Below, one piece after another: positions 43,521 through 53,256 of a stretch of 64,000 nucleotides of DNA. The stretch covers positions 122,330 through 186,329 of the forward strand of contig NZ_JACVHF010000005.1 in the NCBI RefSeq assembly GCF_014502795.1, written 5' to 3'. A program made the translations under genes and the position numbers. How positions within the stretch are numbered: position 1 is the first letter of the stretch; each line of letters begins with the position of its first letter. Under the pieces are notes generated by a model. That model made no database searches. It had not been told where the DNA came from and saw only the letters and a program-made list of their open reading frames with translations. Source of the stretch: Heliobacterium chlorum. GTDB taxonomy: Bacteria; Bacillota; Desulfitobacteriia; Heliobacteriales; Heliobacteriaceae.

Positions 43521-44330
43521 TTGAAAAGGAAACGACGTCTAGAAGAGCATTGGGATGAAAAATGGCTGATACCCTATGCGGACATGTTGACTTTGCTGTT
43601 AGCTTTATTCATCGTGATGTTTGCTACAAGTCGTGTGGATCCAAATAAATTTGAAGCTTTGAGCAAGACGATGGTTACAGTTTTCACTGGAAATATGGGC
43701 ATCATGAGGAATGCTACACCGGTGCCGACTGCAGATGACAATGATAAGATGACCGATATGGCCGTTTTAGAGGCTGTTCGCGAAGCACGGCAGCTTGAGG
43801 AAACGAAAAGCCATATGGACAAGTATATTCAAGATCAAGGTCTGCAAAATCAGATAGAGACCAATCTACTGCAAGAAGGATTACAGATCTCTTTCCGTGA
43901 TGCGGCCCTTTTTGATTCTGGTAAAGCAACCTTGAACCAGGAATCGATGCCCAATCTAGATATCGTAGGACGGCTCTTAGCGGAAATGAAGCAAAATGAG
44001 GTTCGGATTGCTGGACATACGGACAATCTGCCGATTAAAACAGCAGAGTTTCCATCAAACTGGGAGCTGAGTACCGAGCGGGCATTAAATGTAATGAAAT
44101 ACTTACTTAGAAATAAAGATCTCAATCCGGTACAGTTTACAGCTGTCGGCTACGGTGAATACCATCCCAAAGCTTCCAACGATACGGCTGACGGACGGTC
44201 CATGAATCGCCGCGTCGAGATCATGTTGGTTCGTAAATATTCGAATCAGGCTCTACCTAAAACGGATGAAATAACAAGTCAGCCCTTTGTACCCTCTACG
44301 GAGTCTTTACCCGTAAAGGGGGAACTATAG
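43521..44330 (+). CDS. motB: MotB-type flagellar stator/OmpA-like protein
   Basis: A 269-residue protein with the MotB plug/membrane segment PYADMLTLLLALFIVMFA, whose D21 is the proton/sodium-conducting aspartate, and a C-terminal OmpA-like peptidoglycan-binding domain (about 115-240: GHTDNLPIKT, NWELSTERALNVMKYL, GYGEYHP, NRRVEIMLV). TTG start behind GAAGGGGTG. No motA lies next to it in the window, so it is an orphan copy or its partner is elsewhere. Confidence 0.87.
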   Translation: MKRKRRLEEHWDEKWLIPYADMLTLLLALFIVMFATSRVDPNKFEALSKTMVTVFTGNMGIMRNATPVPTADDNDKMTDMAVLEAVREARQLEETKSHMDKYIQDQGLQNQIETNLLQEGLQISFRDAALFDSGKATLNQESMPNLDIVGRLLAEMKQNEVRIAGHTDNLPIKTAEFPSNWELSTERALNVMKYLLRNKDLNPVQFTAVGYGEYHPKASNDTADGRSMNRRVEIMLVRKYSNQALPKTDEITSQPFVPSTESLPVKGEL

Positions 44331-44350
44331 CAAGCAAATAGCAATCCAGA

Positions 44351-44395
44351 AAGCCGTGACCTCCTTGTTCTGTTGTACACGGAGGCCACGGCTTA
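44351..44395. terminator. Hairpin between convergent motB and chemoreceptor genes
   Basis: AGCCGTGACCTCC pairs with GGAGGCCACGGCT; the T tail is weak on the + strand. Probably serves both genes. Confidence 0.65.
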
Positions 44396-44473
44396 TTTGT
44401 CATGAGGCTAGATATTTGTCGAAATTTAGACTTGAACATCATAGAGGCTATGGAGATACGGAAGTTATCCCAG

Positions 44474-46405
44474 CTATACTTTGAACCGGCTTACTTGTCC
44501 CCGGATCGTTTCCGCATTCTTTTCTACGGTCTCTGCCGTTTTCAATAGTTTTTGTGCGATAACTTCAGCGTTTTGGCTAGCCGAGACGATGCTATTGATT
44601 TCTTCTTGCAGGTAATAAGTTTGGCTTTCGCAATCCGACGCCGATGCAGCGGCCGTTTGCGAAGAGGCAGATATTTGTTCGGCAATGGCAGCAATCGATT
44701 GGGATTCGGTCGCTGTTTGGTCGACAGCAGAAAGTACGGTGGTGAATGATTGATCAGCCGTTTGGATAGCGTCGGTGACTCGAGAGACAATGGTGGCACC
44801 AGTAGCGGCATGATCGGAGCCGGTGGCACCGTCTCGGCGAATAGCATCGACAAGGTTGGTGATGCGTTTCGCCGACTCTGTGGTCGTATCGGCTAGTTTG
44901 CGGATCTCAGAGGCGACGACGGAGAATCCTTTGCCAGCTTCACCGGCTCTAGCAGCTTCGATGGCAGCGTTCAGGGCGAGCAGGTTTGTTTGGGATGCCA
45001 CATAGGAGACTTCGTTGGCAATGGCGCCAATTTCATCGGAGTGTTTGACGAGTTGAAGGACAGCGGTGACGATTTGCTTGGAAATTTCGGCGAGTTCGGT
45101 CGTTCGAGAGATAGCGTCGAGCATGGCAGATTGTCCCGATTGGGCGGAGAGTTTGGCGTTATGTGAGGTTTGGGCGAGGTCTGTGGCGGACTGAGCGGCT
45201 TTGGAAATCGCTTCGGCAATTTCGTGGACGGCATTTTTGATGGCGTTCATTTCTTGGACGGACATTTCAGCGGCGGACTTAGCACCGGTAGCCATGGCAT
45301 TGACGGAAGTGCTGGCTTGTTGAGAATCAGCGGCGGCGGTGCGAAGGTGGATCATTTCATCGAAGATGTTATGGGTGAGTTTTTGGAGATCTGTGAAGAC
45401 ACCACGAAGCGCATTGTTTGCCGTAGAGAAGCCTTTGCTGATAGTGGCAAATTCGTTTTCACCTTCAATATGAGTTTCGAAGGTGAAGTCGCCGGAAGCT
45501 GCAGTGTTCATAGCGTTGACAACGATTTCAGTGCTCTGGCGAATGTTTTGGGCGAGGGATAGGAATGAGCCGGCGATGATGGTGGTGAGGGATAAGAGAG
45601 CTGCAAGGGTGATAAGGCGGTTGTGTTCGAGAGCGGTTATTTCGTTTTGAAAACGTTGAGTGAGAGCTTCCATTTGGGCAGTCGCCAAAGTACGAATCGC
45701 TTTCATTGCTTTGTCGATGGGTATAGGCTTTTCTTGCTCGTAGCTGGTTAGACAGGAGTCGATCGAATCCCAGTCAGTGGTAATGTGGGAAATCTCAGAG
45801 CCGTGTTTGGCGATAGCAAGATACTCGTGAGCCGATTTAGCGATATTGGCGGCGTCTGTGGCTTTTCCGGCAGCGGCGTACTGTTGGGCGAGGAGGACGC
45901 CTTCAGAGATTTTCGGTAGGGTGCGGGCGATACTGTCAACGAGATAGTTCAGATCCGTAAAGCCTAATTCCCAAAGGCCAGTTTTGTCAGCAATTTGCAT
46001 GCGCATGAGTTCGAATCTGGAAAGAATGGCATTATGAGTATCGATATCGGCGTCTTTGGAAAGAGATTGGATATCTTTTTTTAGGGAGGACCATTCAGGT
46101 TGTGAAAGGTCAACGGTTGGAATCGTTTGGCGGACTTTTTCGTCTAAGGCAGGGCGTTCAGCGGGAGCAGTTCCACGGCGGTCGCGGATGAGGTTATAAA
46201 GCTCACGAAAGTGCAGGATTTGTTGGACTCCAGCTTCGGCTCTGCGATAGGCGGCGATATTTTGGGTTTGTTCATAAAAGATAACGCCGGTGGCCAGAGT
46301 GGCCGGGATAAGGATGACTGCAGCGACGGCGGTGAATTTTCTTTTGAAGGGTTGGCGCGCCAGCCAGCGGCTAGCAGGGTTGTCGAGGAGCTTTGAAAAA
46401 ATCAT
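44474..46405 (-). CDS. Methyl-accepting chemotaxis protein
   Basis: A 643-residue chemoreceptor. Membrane segments about 25-45 and 270-290 bracket a long external helical sensor; HAMP region; signalling domain with [20 protein letters not shown] and [13 protein letters not shown] tip. The ATG at 46405 is used because AGGAG is eight bases away; a GTG at 46414 overlaps that site. The coding strand is strikingly rich in A and C and poor in G and T, leaving long spurious frames on the other strand. No pentapeptide tail. Confidence 0.9.
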   Translation of the reverse strand: MIFSKLLDNPASRWLARQPFKRKFTAVAAVILIPATLATGVIFYEQTQNIAAYRRAEAGVQQILHFRELYNLIRDRRGTAPAERPALDEKVRQTIPTVDLSQPEWSSLKKDIQSLSKDADIDTHNAILSRFELMRMQIADKTGLWELGFTDLNYLVDSIARTLPKISEGVLLAQQYAAAGKATDAANIAKSAHEYLAIAKHGSEISHITTDWDSIDSCLTSYEQEKPIPIDKAMKAIRTLATAQMEALTQRFQNEITALEHNRLITLAALLSLTTIIAGSFLSLAQNIRQSTEIVVNAMNTAASGDFTFETHIEGENEFATISKGFSTANNALRGVFTDLQKLTHNIFDEMIHLRTAAADSQQASTSVNAMATGAKSAAEMSVQEMNAIKNAVHEIAEAISKAAQSATDLAQTSHNAKLSAQSGQSAMLDAISRTTELAEISKQIVTAVLQLVKHSDEIGAIANEVSYVASQTNLLALNAAIEAARAGEAGKGFSVVASEIRKLADTTTESAKRITNLVDAIRRDGATGSDHAATGATIVSRVTDAIQTADQSFTTVLSAVDQTATESQSIAAIAEQISASSQTAAASASDCESQTYYLQEEINSIVSASQNAEVIAQKLLKTAETVEKNAETIRGQVSRFKV

Positions 46406-46919
46406 ACGATTCACTCCTATGTGTTTTATGGTTTGGCTGCATTGTCGGTTTTGCGGAAAGAAAAGGGAGAGAAGTCACAATAGGGGAAACGAAAAGGCAC
46501 TCGGCCAGGAAAATTTGGTGAGTGCTCTTGGCTGGTATTATTTAGAGACTATTTTTACCTACAGTATACAATAAACAGAAGTATGTTTCACAGTTGAATA
46601 TTCCATCTTTCCCAAGAAAATTTGGTGACCTATAGTATCGTGAGTATCAAAATCTGTCAAAAAATTTTCCCAAGTCAAATTAGCGAAATAGTATAATTAT
46701 TAAAAATAGACGACTGTGAACCTTGGATATCTTATGCATAAGTGCAGGTATAGAATCCAATCGAGGACTTTTGACATACCGTCCGACTTGTAGATTTACC
46801 TTTTAGCTTAGATGACCAGAATACCTTGCATTGATTCATAACAAAAAAATCCTGTTGCTGAAACCTTTATCCGTGTCTATTCGTCGTTATTAAAAGAACG
46901 ATCGACAGAGGAGGACATT
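46406..46919. other. 514-base intergenic region between divergent genes
   Basis: AT-rich. A TATACT box on the minus strand near 46570 may serve the chemoreceptor. The 13-mer GAAAATTTGGTGA occurs twice (46509-46521 and 46616-46628) on either side of it. No coding sequence or structured RNA is evident to me. Confidence 0.4.
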
Positions 46920-47933
46920 ATGTTTAAACGAACGATTGTAACGACGATAGCACTATCGCTTTTGGGGAGCACCTGTGCTTCGGCCGCAGTCATACCCGCT
47001 TCTCAACAAGCGTCGTCCGTTTCTAAGGAGGAGCAGTTCGAAAGCTATTTACCCCGAGAAGAAGCCCCAGAAGTTCAGGCAACTCTCGATCCATCTTGGT
47101 TTAATTTAAGAGATTGGATTTCTTTACAAAACCGAAGTGATGAGAGAGCCCCTGAAGGCACGCTAGCTAGAGTCGTGACATGCCTCCTAACTCGGGATAC
47201 GGGAGCACTTGTTCGGCCTTCCGACGCGAATCTCCCTGCCTTTACCCTCGATAAATATTTAACCGAAAACGGAAAAAAGGCAAAAAGCAAACTGGAGCAA
47301 TTTGACGTTTCTTCTCCCTGGCTATATACATTGCACGTCGAAAAAATCGAGAAGCCAAAGGATCAACATCGAACCTATCGGCTAAAAGGGACCAGCCGTA
47401 CGTCACAGGTAGGCGGTATTTATCCTGTCGAAATAGCTATTTCATTAGTTAAATCATCGAACGGGCGGTGGCTGGCTGACGACTTTGATGTGTTTGAAGT
47501 AAACCTACCACAAGCGATACATGCTAAGGATTTTTTTGATCTCGCCCTTCCTGGCGATTGGTCCGTCATAAAGGACAATCTTCCTGTACCAGTTCTCTCG
47601 TTTAAAAAAGCCGAAAAAAATATAGGAGGCCTACAACCATTGAATTTTCCTCAAGGAAATACTGTTGAAAATCTATACCCTAACCATTCCCAGGTAGCAG
47701 AGATGTTAAATAAATATCCGGGAGAGGACCGAGATCTCTACTGGGTCATGCTGAAAAGATTGCCGCCTGCTGCTGCTCAAAGCCACGAAGTAAATTATGA
47801 ACGCCACTATTATTTTCTTGATCGAGAACACCACATCGCTTACGATCTGTATTTTGATGCCGATGCGGTCGATTCAGTTACCGCTTGGCAGGTCACTAAT
47901 AGCTTTCGCCTTTGTCCACCAAATAAAAATTAA
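46920..47933 (+). CDS. Secreted protein of unknown function
   Basis: A 337-residue protein with a clear signal peptide (about 1-23, ending ASAA). The mature part is mixed alpha/beta with no recognised catalytic motif; it contains one C-terminal cysteine (FRLCPP) and one near residue 88. GAGGAGG ribosome site. No family recognised; possibly an extracytoplasmic lipid- or ligand-binding protein. Confidence 0.7.
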   Translation: MFKRTIVTTIALSLLGSTCASAAVIPASQQASSVSKEEQFESYLPREEAPEVQATLDPSWFNLRDWISLQNRSDERAPEGTLARVVTCLLTRDTGALVRPSDANLPAFTLDKYLTENGKKAKSKLEQFDVSSPWLYTLHVEKIEKPKDQHRTYRLKGTSRTSQVGGIYPVEIAISLVKSSNGRWLADDFDVFEVNLPQAIHAKDFFDLALPGDWSVIKDNLPVPVLSFKKAEKNIGGLQPLNFPQGNTVENLYPNHSQVAEMLNKYPGEDRDLYWVMLKRLPPAAAQSHEVNYERHYYFLDREHHIAYDLYFDADAVDSVTAWQVTNSFRLCPPNKN

Positions 47934-48020
47934 GCCATGTAACTCTTGACAGTATGAGGTATAATTTAACGTAACCAAGCATTATGCTTGAATATCCTTA
48001 ATACATAGGGGGATAAGATC

Positions 48021-48200
48021 ATGGACGCTAAAGAAGTTGTTTGTTTTTGTAAAAAGGTAACCTACGGGGACCTGCAAAAGGCGATTGAAAACGGCGCTAA
48101 GACTTTTGATAGCGTACAAGAAGTGACCAAGGTCAGCACAGGGTGCAAAAAGTGTACAGACAAAGCCAAAGCCTTAGTCAATGAACTGCTGGCAAAATAA
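48021..48200 (+). CDS. Bfd-like [2Fe-2S] ferredoxin
   Basis: A 59-residue protein with the BFD-type cluster motif C-x-C (VCFCKKVTYGDL) and, 32 residues later, C-x2-C (TGCKKCTDKA), and the helical BFD fold pattern. Preceded by AGGGGGATAAG. Small Bfd-like proteins deliver electrons or clusters, often in iron release or metal-reductase systems. A partner is not evident next to it. Confidence 0.85.
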   Translation: MDAKEVVCFCKKVTYGDLQKAIENGAKTFDSVQEVTKVSTGCKKCTDKAKALVNELLAK

Positions 48201-48210
48201 CTTTGAATGA

Positions 48211-48305
48211 GAAGAAACCGCCTAAAGAGGGCGGCTTCTTTTTTGCTAATAAGCAAAAGCGACAGACAGTGAAAACCAGATTCACTGTGCTGCCGCTTTT
48301 TTTGT
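48211..48305. terminator. Tandem terminator hairpins between convergent genes
   Basis: First hairpin AAACCGCC/GGCGG with TTCTTTTTT (48211-48245); second AAAGCG...CAGTGAA/TTCACTG...CGCTTTT (48253-48305), flanked by A and T runs, working in both directions. Confidence 0.85.
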
Positions 48306-48361
48306 TTGTATCTGTTTCTAATTCTAACATGATCAATCGATTCGGTGACCGATTCGTTGAG

Positions 48362-50314
48362 TTATCCCTCTGCGGCTAGAGAGACTATCTCTCCGGCATC
48401 GCCTAAATCATAACCACCCAACGATTCCACTTCGCAACGGAACTCCTCCGACTGCAATATCTCGATGATGACTCGCAAGCGTTCATCATCGGGTGAGAAG
48501 TTTAAAAGTAGATCATATTGTTCCTTTGCCACGGGGATGAAGTCCAGGCCCAGCGCTCGGGCAGAGGCTCGAACACCTAAACCCGTGTCGGCGGTACCGG
48601 ACGCTACCGATGCGGCGACGGCCATATGAGTACTTACTTCTTTTTCGTAGCCGGTGATTTGATGAAAAGGAATATTCGATTTTCGGAGCTCATAATCGAG
48701 CAGCATCCGCGTGCCGGATCCACGTTGCCGATTTATATAAGAAATATCCGGCCGCATTAAGTCGTTCAAATCGTGAATTCTTTTCGGGTTGCCCGGCAAC
48801 ACCATCAATCCTTGCTCACGGGTAGCAAAATGGACCAAGGAACCGGTCATATTCGGCAAATACCTTTTCACAAAACTCACGTTATAACGACCTGTCTGTT
48901 CATCGAGCATATGCACGCCGGCTATATGGGCTTCATTGTTGCGGATCGCCATGATGCCGCCCATACTGCCTACATTGGCACAGGTCAGACTGACATGCTC
49001 CAACCGTCGACGCAGGAAAATGCCTAACAATTCGAGGGCCAGATCGTGACTGCCCACGGCCAGGATGGTCTGTTCCGGCCGGCTTTTGCGCAGCATCTGT
49101 ACGGGTACTGTCGACCCCGCCGCCAGGCCGGATTGGATAGAATCGATCCGGACCATGCCCTGGGCCTTCGTCAGCGAAGAAAGCAATCCGGCGCCCCGAC
49201 TCAAAGGAGCGGCCACCGTTTTACCTTGCACGTTGCCGATGGAGACGCGGACATATTCCTCGACGCCCATCGTCGAGGCCACTTGTTTGGCCATAGCGGC
49301 CTCGATCTCTATCATCTCAGCCGGAGGCAATTTTTGCTTCGCCAATAAGATGTCGCGGACAAACAGTTCTGCTGTCAACATCGCCGATACGGGATATCCG
49401 GGCAAACCGATGACCGGCTTGCCTTTGCATAGGGCCAGAATGACCGGTTTACCCGGCTTGATCGCCACGCCATGGACGAGGACTTCTCCCAAATCGGCTA
49501 ATACATCCGATGTAAAATCATCTCTTCCTGCCGATGTGCCCGCATTGACGATGACCATATCGTTGCTTTCCAAACTTGATGAAATGGCTTGCTTGATGGC
49601 TTCGCGACGATCCCGGACAATCGGATGCCGATGGGGGTCGCCGCCCCAAGCAGTGACGGCTGCAGCCAGCATCGGTGAATTGACGTCTAAAATCGTGCCC
49701 GCCCTTAATTGCGCTCGGGTGGCCACAATCTCATCGCCTGTCGGGATAATTGCGACCTTCGGTTTTCGAATCACGTCGACCTCTTCCAAGCCCGCCGCCA
49801 ACAGGGCCGCCATATCGACCGGTGCGATCCGTTGATGTTCGGCGATGACGAGCTCATTGGCGACGATGTCTTCCCCGATGATCCGCACGTGCTGCCAGGG
49901 CGCGGCGGCAGCGATGATCTCTGCGGACCCATCTACGAAATGCACATCTTCCACCATGATCACAGCATTTGTCCCGGCAGGTAAAGGGTCCCCCGTATCG
50001 ACAACATAACAACCACCGGGAGCAAAGGGGGTATCTGGGGACAAGAGCTGTAACCGGATGGGTTCGGTCTCCTGAGCGCCAAAGGTATCGGGGGCAAAGA
50101 CGGCGATGCCGTCCATGGCGGAACCGTTATAGTGGGGCACCGATTGTTTGGCGTACACGGAGCAAGCCGTAACCCGTCCGAGGGATTCGCTGATGATGAC
50201 AGTCTCCGAAGGTAGATCGGCAAAATAACCGCAACGGGTCAGTGCTTCCCGCCAAAGCATTTGCGCTTGTGGCCGTTGCAGGCAATCTAAGTACGCTTTT
50301 TGATTGCGCATCAT
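48362..50314 (-). CDS. MoeA-like molybdopterin protein fused to a periplasmic-binding/LysR-substrate-type domain
   Basis: A 650-residue fusion. Residues about 1-405 form a MoeA domain (PHYNGSAMDGIAV, TGDEIV, AGTSAGRDDF, GLPGYPVSAML), which inserts molybdenum or tungsten into molybdopterin. Residues about 420-640 form the PBP-like domain (VGSHDLALELLG, RQRGSGTRMLLDYEL, GTADTGLGVRA), likely sensing or binding the metal oxyanion. Known as the MoeA/PBP (molybdopterin biosynthesis MoeA/LysR_substrate) type. Start ATG 50314 behind AAAGGAGG. Follows a second moeA in the same operon, 12 bases downstream. Confidence 0.88.
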   Translation of the reverse strand: MMRNQKAYLDCLQRPQAQMLWREALTRCGYFADLPSETVIISESLGRVTACSVYAKQSVPHYNGSAMDGIAVFAPDTFGAQETEPIRLQLLSPDTPFAPGGCYVVDTGDPLPAGTNAVIMVEDVHFVDGSAEIIAAAAPWQHVRIIGEDIVANELVIAEHQRIAPVDMAALLAAGLEEVDVIRKPKVAIIPTGDEIVATRAQLRAGTILDVNSPMLAAAVTAWGGDPHRHPIVRDRREAIKQAISSSLESNDMVIVNAGTSAGRDDFTSDVLADLGEVLVHGVAIKPGKPVILALCKGKPVIGLPGYPVSAMLTAELFVRDILLAKQKLPPAEMIEIEAAMAKQVASTMGVEEYVRVSIGNVQGKTVAAPLSRGAGLLSSLTKAQGMVRIDSIQSGLAAGSTVPVQMLRKSRPEQTILAVGSHDLALELLGIFLRRRLEHVSLTCANVGSMGGIMAIRNNEAHIAGVHMLDEQTGRYNVSFVKRYLPNMTGSLVHFATREQGLMVLPGNPKRIHDLNDLMRPDISYINRQRGSGTRMLLDYELRKSNIPFHQITGYEKEVSTHMAVAASVASGTADTGLGVRASARALGLDFIPVAKEQYDLLLNFSPDDERLRVIIEILQSEEFRCEVESLGGYDLGDAGEIVSLAAEG

Positions 50315-50326
50315 AGTCACCCTCCT

Positions 50327-51571
50327 TTACTCCGTGTCCTTGATCAGCAGCACTTCGACCGGATCGCCGTCGTAAAGGCCGCTTTTATCGGCGGGGACAT
50401 GCATGATTCCGTCGGACTGGGCCAAGAGATGGATCAACCCTGACTTCCCGAGAATAGGACTGGCCTTATATGTGCCTTCCTGCCTACGCAGGCGTACATT
50501 GATGAAATCATCCCTGCCCGGGGCGGAAGCAACATTGCGCGTAAGCTGCGCAGTCAGAAGAACCGTTCCCGAGGCTTCTCTTTGCCCGAAAAGTTTCCCT
50601 AGAGCTAGTTTCACTAACTGCTCACAAACGGTCATCGCGGCTACCGGGTGTCCGGGTAACCCAAAAACAGGCACCTGTCCGACCATGCCGAAGATGGTTG
50701 GCTTGCCCGGTTTGATGGAAATCCCGTGAAACAGAACCCCCGGGGCACCTAATGCATCGATCGCCTTGACCGTATAATCTCTGGCTCCGACGGAGCTTCC
50801 CCCAGAGATGATCACCAGTTGCGATGTGGCGACAGCTTGTCCTAAAGCGGTGAAGAATTGTTCATAGCTGTCTTTGACAATCCCCATAGGCGTAACGTCG
50901 CATCCGAATTCTGTTAACATCGCCGCTAAAGCATAGGAATTGACGTCGCGGATTTGTCCCGCCTTGGGGATGTCCTGGATATCAACCAATTCATCGCCCG
51001 TAGATATGACTGATACTTTCACCCGTTTTCGCACAGGGACACGGGCAAAGCCGCAGGCCGCGAGCACACCGATATGTTGGGGAGCGATTCTTTGTCCCTC
51101 TTTTAGGAGAACCGCTCCAGAACGAACATCTTCACCGGCGGAAACGACATTTTCTCCCGGTGCGACCATTTTAGCTGCTAACAAGGTCTGCGCATCAGGC
51201 TGTATGGTCTGTTCCAACATGATCACCGCATCAGACCCCGCTGGCAGCATGCCTCCCGTTGGAATCGCGACGGCCTCGCCCGGAAGAAGCTCCATCGTGG
51301 CCGGCTCCCCCATGGATACTTCGCCGACGATAGAAAAAAGCGACGGCGCCGATTCGCTGGAACCGAAAGTATCGGCGCTGCGCAGGGCAAAGCCATCGAC
51401 GGTGGAACGGCTAAAGGGAGGGAGGTTTTCCTGAGCCACGATATCTTCGGCAGCGACCCTTCCTAAGGCATCCAATAAAAAGACGGTTTCAGTAGGCACA
51501 ACTGCCCCAGTAAGGTTTTTTGTTATAACTTCCTTTGCACTCTGCAGAGGAATGCACTGAAAAAAATCCAT
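50327..51571 (-). CDS. moeA: Molybdopterin molybdotransferase MoeA
   Basis: A 414-residue full-length MoeA: PPFSRSTVDGFALRSADT, STGDELV, ISGGSSVGARDYT, HGISIKPGKPT and GLPGHPVAAM. It attaches molybdate to adenylated molybdopterin with MogA. GGAGATGA ribosome site. The tandem arrangement with the fused MoeA suggests separate specificity, such as molybdenum versus tungsten. Confidence 0.93.
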   Translation of the reverse strand: MDFFQCIPLQSAKEVITKNLTGAVVPTETVFLLDALGRVAAEDIVAQENLPPFSRSTVDGFALRSADTFGSSESAPSLFSIVGEVSMGEPATMELLPGEAVAIPTGGMLPAGSDAVIMLEQTIQPDAQTLLAAKMVAPGENVVSAGEDVRSGAVLLKEGQRIAPQHIGVLAACGFARVPVRKRVKVSVISTGDELVDIQDIPKAGQIRDVNSYALAAMLTEFGCDVTPMGIVKDSYEQFFTALGQAVATSQLVIISGGSSVGARDYTVKAIDALGAPGVLFHGISIKPGKPTIFGMVGQVPVFGLPGHPVAAMTVCEQLVKLALGKLFGQREASGTVLLTAQLTRNVASAPGRDDFINVRLRRQEGTYKASPILGKSGLIHLLAQSDGIMHVPADKSGLYDGDPVEVLLIKDTE

Positions 51572-51988
51572 CTAACGGTTCATCTCCGGCAACGCTATTT
51601 TTTTGCTTGAGAAGAATTTTGCATAAGTTTATTATGCCAGAACAGACTGGCACAATCCATATCCATAGAATTCGCGTCGTCATCATGATTCGATACGTCA
51701 TCACCGTTATAGCCCTGTCAGCGATTTGACTTATACGGTAATTCAAAAGTAGACTAATTCTTCGACGTCTTCAAAGGAATTTTTCTATTGTTTACAGAAA
51801 TGGAACAAGAACTTTATAGCTTTGAGCCGTAAAATAGCACTTGGCCTGTTTGGGAAGGACTCTTCGAGAAATTTTAGTAATCTTTTCTGAAATGAACATT
51901 CCTTTGTTCATTGGTTGAAACAGTTTTTTACTGAAAACAGCGCTCGAACTAATGGTTCGTAGGAGCGACATCAAAGGAGGCCCTCTGT
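51572..51988. other. 417-base divergent intergenic region
   Basis: Contains a palindrome TGCCAG-N6-CTGGCA (51635-51652) upstream of moeA, a fair promoter TTTACA-N18-TATAGC (51791-51820) facing sbcD, and two GAAC...GTTC inverted repeats (51891-51912, 51945-51959) before sbcD. No coding sequence seen. Confidence 0.45.
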
Positions 51989-53143
51989 ATGCGCTTTTTA
52001 CATACTTCCGACTGGCACCTCGGTCGCATCTTTCACGGCGTCCACTTAACCGATGATCAGGCTCACCTGCTGGCTCAATTTATCGGGCTCATCGATGACA
52101 TCAAGCCGGATGCCATTGTCATCGCCGGAGACGTATACGACCGATCGGTTCCGCCGACAGAAGCAGTGAAACTGCTCGATGAGACCCTGTCCCAGATTCT
52201 CATGGATTACAAGACCCCAGTGATCATGATCGCCGGGAACCACGACAGCCCGGAGCGCCTCGGCTTTGGTTCTCGACTGCTCGCCCGGCAAGGACTCCAC
52301 CTAACGGGACTTTTCGATACATCCCTTCAGCCTGTGACGATCATGGACAAGCATGGTCCTGTCCACTTCGTTCCCGTCCCTTTTGTCGAACCGCCGGTGG
52401 TGCGGGAGAAGTGGGGGCTGGCCGATATCGCGAATCATGACCAGGCGATGGCAGCGATCATCCACAAAGCCACTGCAATTATCCCTGCAGGGGAACGTAA
52501 AGTCCTCGTGGGACATGCCTACCTGACGGGCGGGGAAAAGAGCGAATCGGAACGGCCTTTGTCCATCGGCGGGACAGATATGATCGATTTTAATCATTTT
52601 GATCGTTTTGATTATGTGGCCCTCGGTCATCTTCACCAGCCCCAAAGCATCGGTAAACCCCATATCCGTTATTCCGGTTCGCTGCTGAAATACTCTTTTT
52701 CCGAAGTGAACCATAAAAAGTCCATTACCTTGGTCGAAATGGACGATACCGGTAAGACAGAGATTCAATCGTATTCATTAACGCCGCGCCGGGACGTTCG
52801 CCGCATCGAAGGAGAACTCAACAATGTTTTGCGAGGTCCCCGGCAGAGCGAATCCAAAGAAGATTATCTACTCGTCTCCCTGCTCGATACGGGCGCTGTC
52901 CTCGACGCCATGGGCCGCCTGCGGGAGGTATACCCCAACGTGCTACATATTGAACGTCCCCATTTGTCGACCGGTGGTGAACTGCGGGGTCCCGCTTCGG
53001 ATCACCGAAAGCTCAGCGAAAAAGAGCTCTTTTCATCATTTTTTGAACAGGTAACGGGAGAAACCTTAACGGACGAGCAAGGGCTGGTGTTTAGCGATAC
53101 CGTGGAAGATCTGTTCCGGCAGAAACGGGAGGTGGCTTCCTGA
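51989..53143 (+). CDS. sbcD: Exonuclease SbcD (Mre11-type nuclease subunit)
   Basis: A 384-residue calcineurin-like phosphoesterase: DWHLGR, GDVYDR, GNHDSPERL, GHAYLTGG and ALGHLHQPQ metal-ligand motifs in order. With SbcC it opens hairpins and processes DNA ends. AAAGGAGG ribosome site. Its stop overlaps the start of a 37-codon frame that bridges to sbcC. Confidence 0.95.
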   Translation: MRFLHTSDWHLGRIFHGVHLTDDQAHLLAQFIGLIDDIKPDAIVIAGDVYDRSVPPTEAVKLLDETLSQILMDYKTPVIMIAGNHDSPERLGFGSRLLARQGLHLTGLFDTSLQPVTIMDKHGPVHFVPVPFVEPPVVREKWGLADIANHDQAMAAIIHKATAIIPAGERKVLVGHAYLTGGEKSESERPLSIGGTDMIDFNHFDRFDYVALGHLHQPQSIGKPHIRYSGSLLKYSFSEVNHKKSITLVEMDDTGKTEIQSYSLTPRRDVRRIEGELNNVLRGPRQSESKEDYLLVSLLDTGAVLDAMGRLREVYPNVLHIERPHLSTGGELRGPASDHRKLSEKELFSSFFEQVTGETLTDEQGLVFSDTVEDLFRQKREVAS

Positions 53144-53256
53144 TGAAACAGCGAAACAAAAGGATGAAGACGCTAAAGTGGCCCCGCGCTGTTATCGTTG
53201 TGGTGGTTGACACCTCTATAAAGCAAAAGCGGGAGCAGGAGGTGGCTGCTCTGTGA
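53143..53256 (+). CDS. 37-codon bridging frame between sbcD and sbcC
   Basis: Begins ATG overlapping the sbcD stop (TGATG) and ends TGA overlapping the sbcC GTG. It encodes a basic peptide with a Val-rich patch (AVIVVVVD). Its last residues, KQKREQEVAAL, resemble the end of SbcD, RQKREVAS, and the DNA around the two stops is similar, so the segment looks like a local duplication or small insertion. It may have no protein function but keeps the genes translationally coupled. Confidence 0.4.
   Translation: MKQRNKRMKTLKWPRAVIVVVVDTSIKQKREQEVAAL

Noticed and set aside
45170..45562. 130-codon Gly/Phe-rich frame opposite the chemoreceptor
   Set aside because: It is a by-product of the receptor gene's composition bias; no start signal and low-complexity translation.
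51891..51959. LexA/DinR (SOS) boxes before sbcD
   Set aside because: GAAC and GTTC half-sites are present but separated by 8 and 5 bases, not the required 4.
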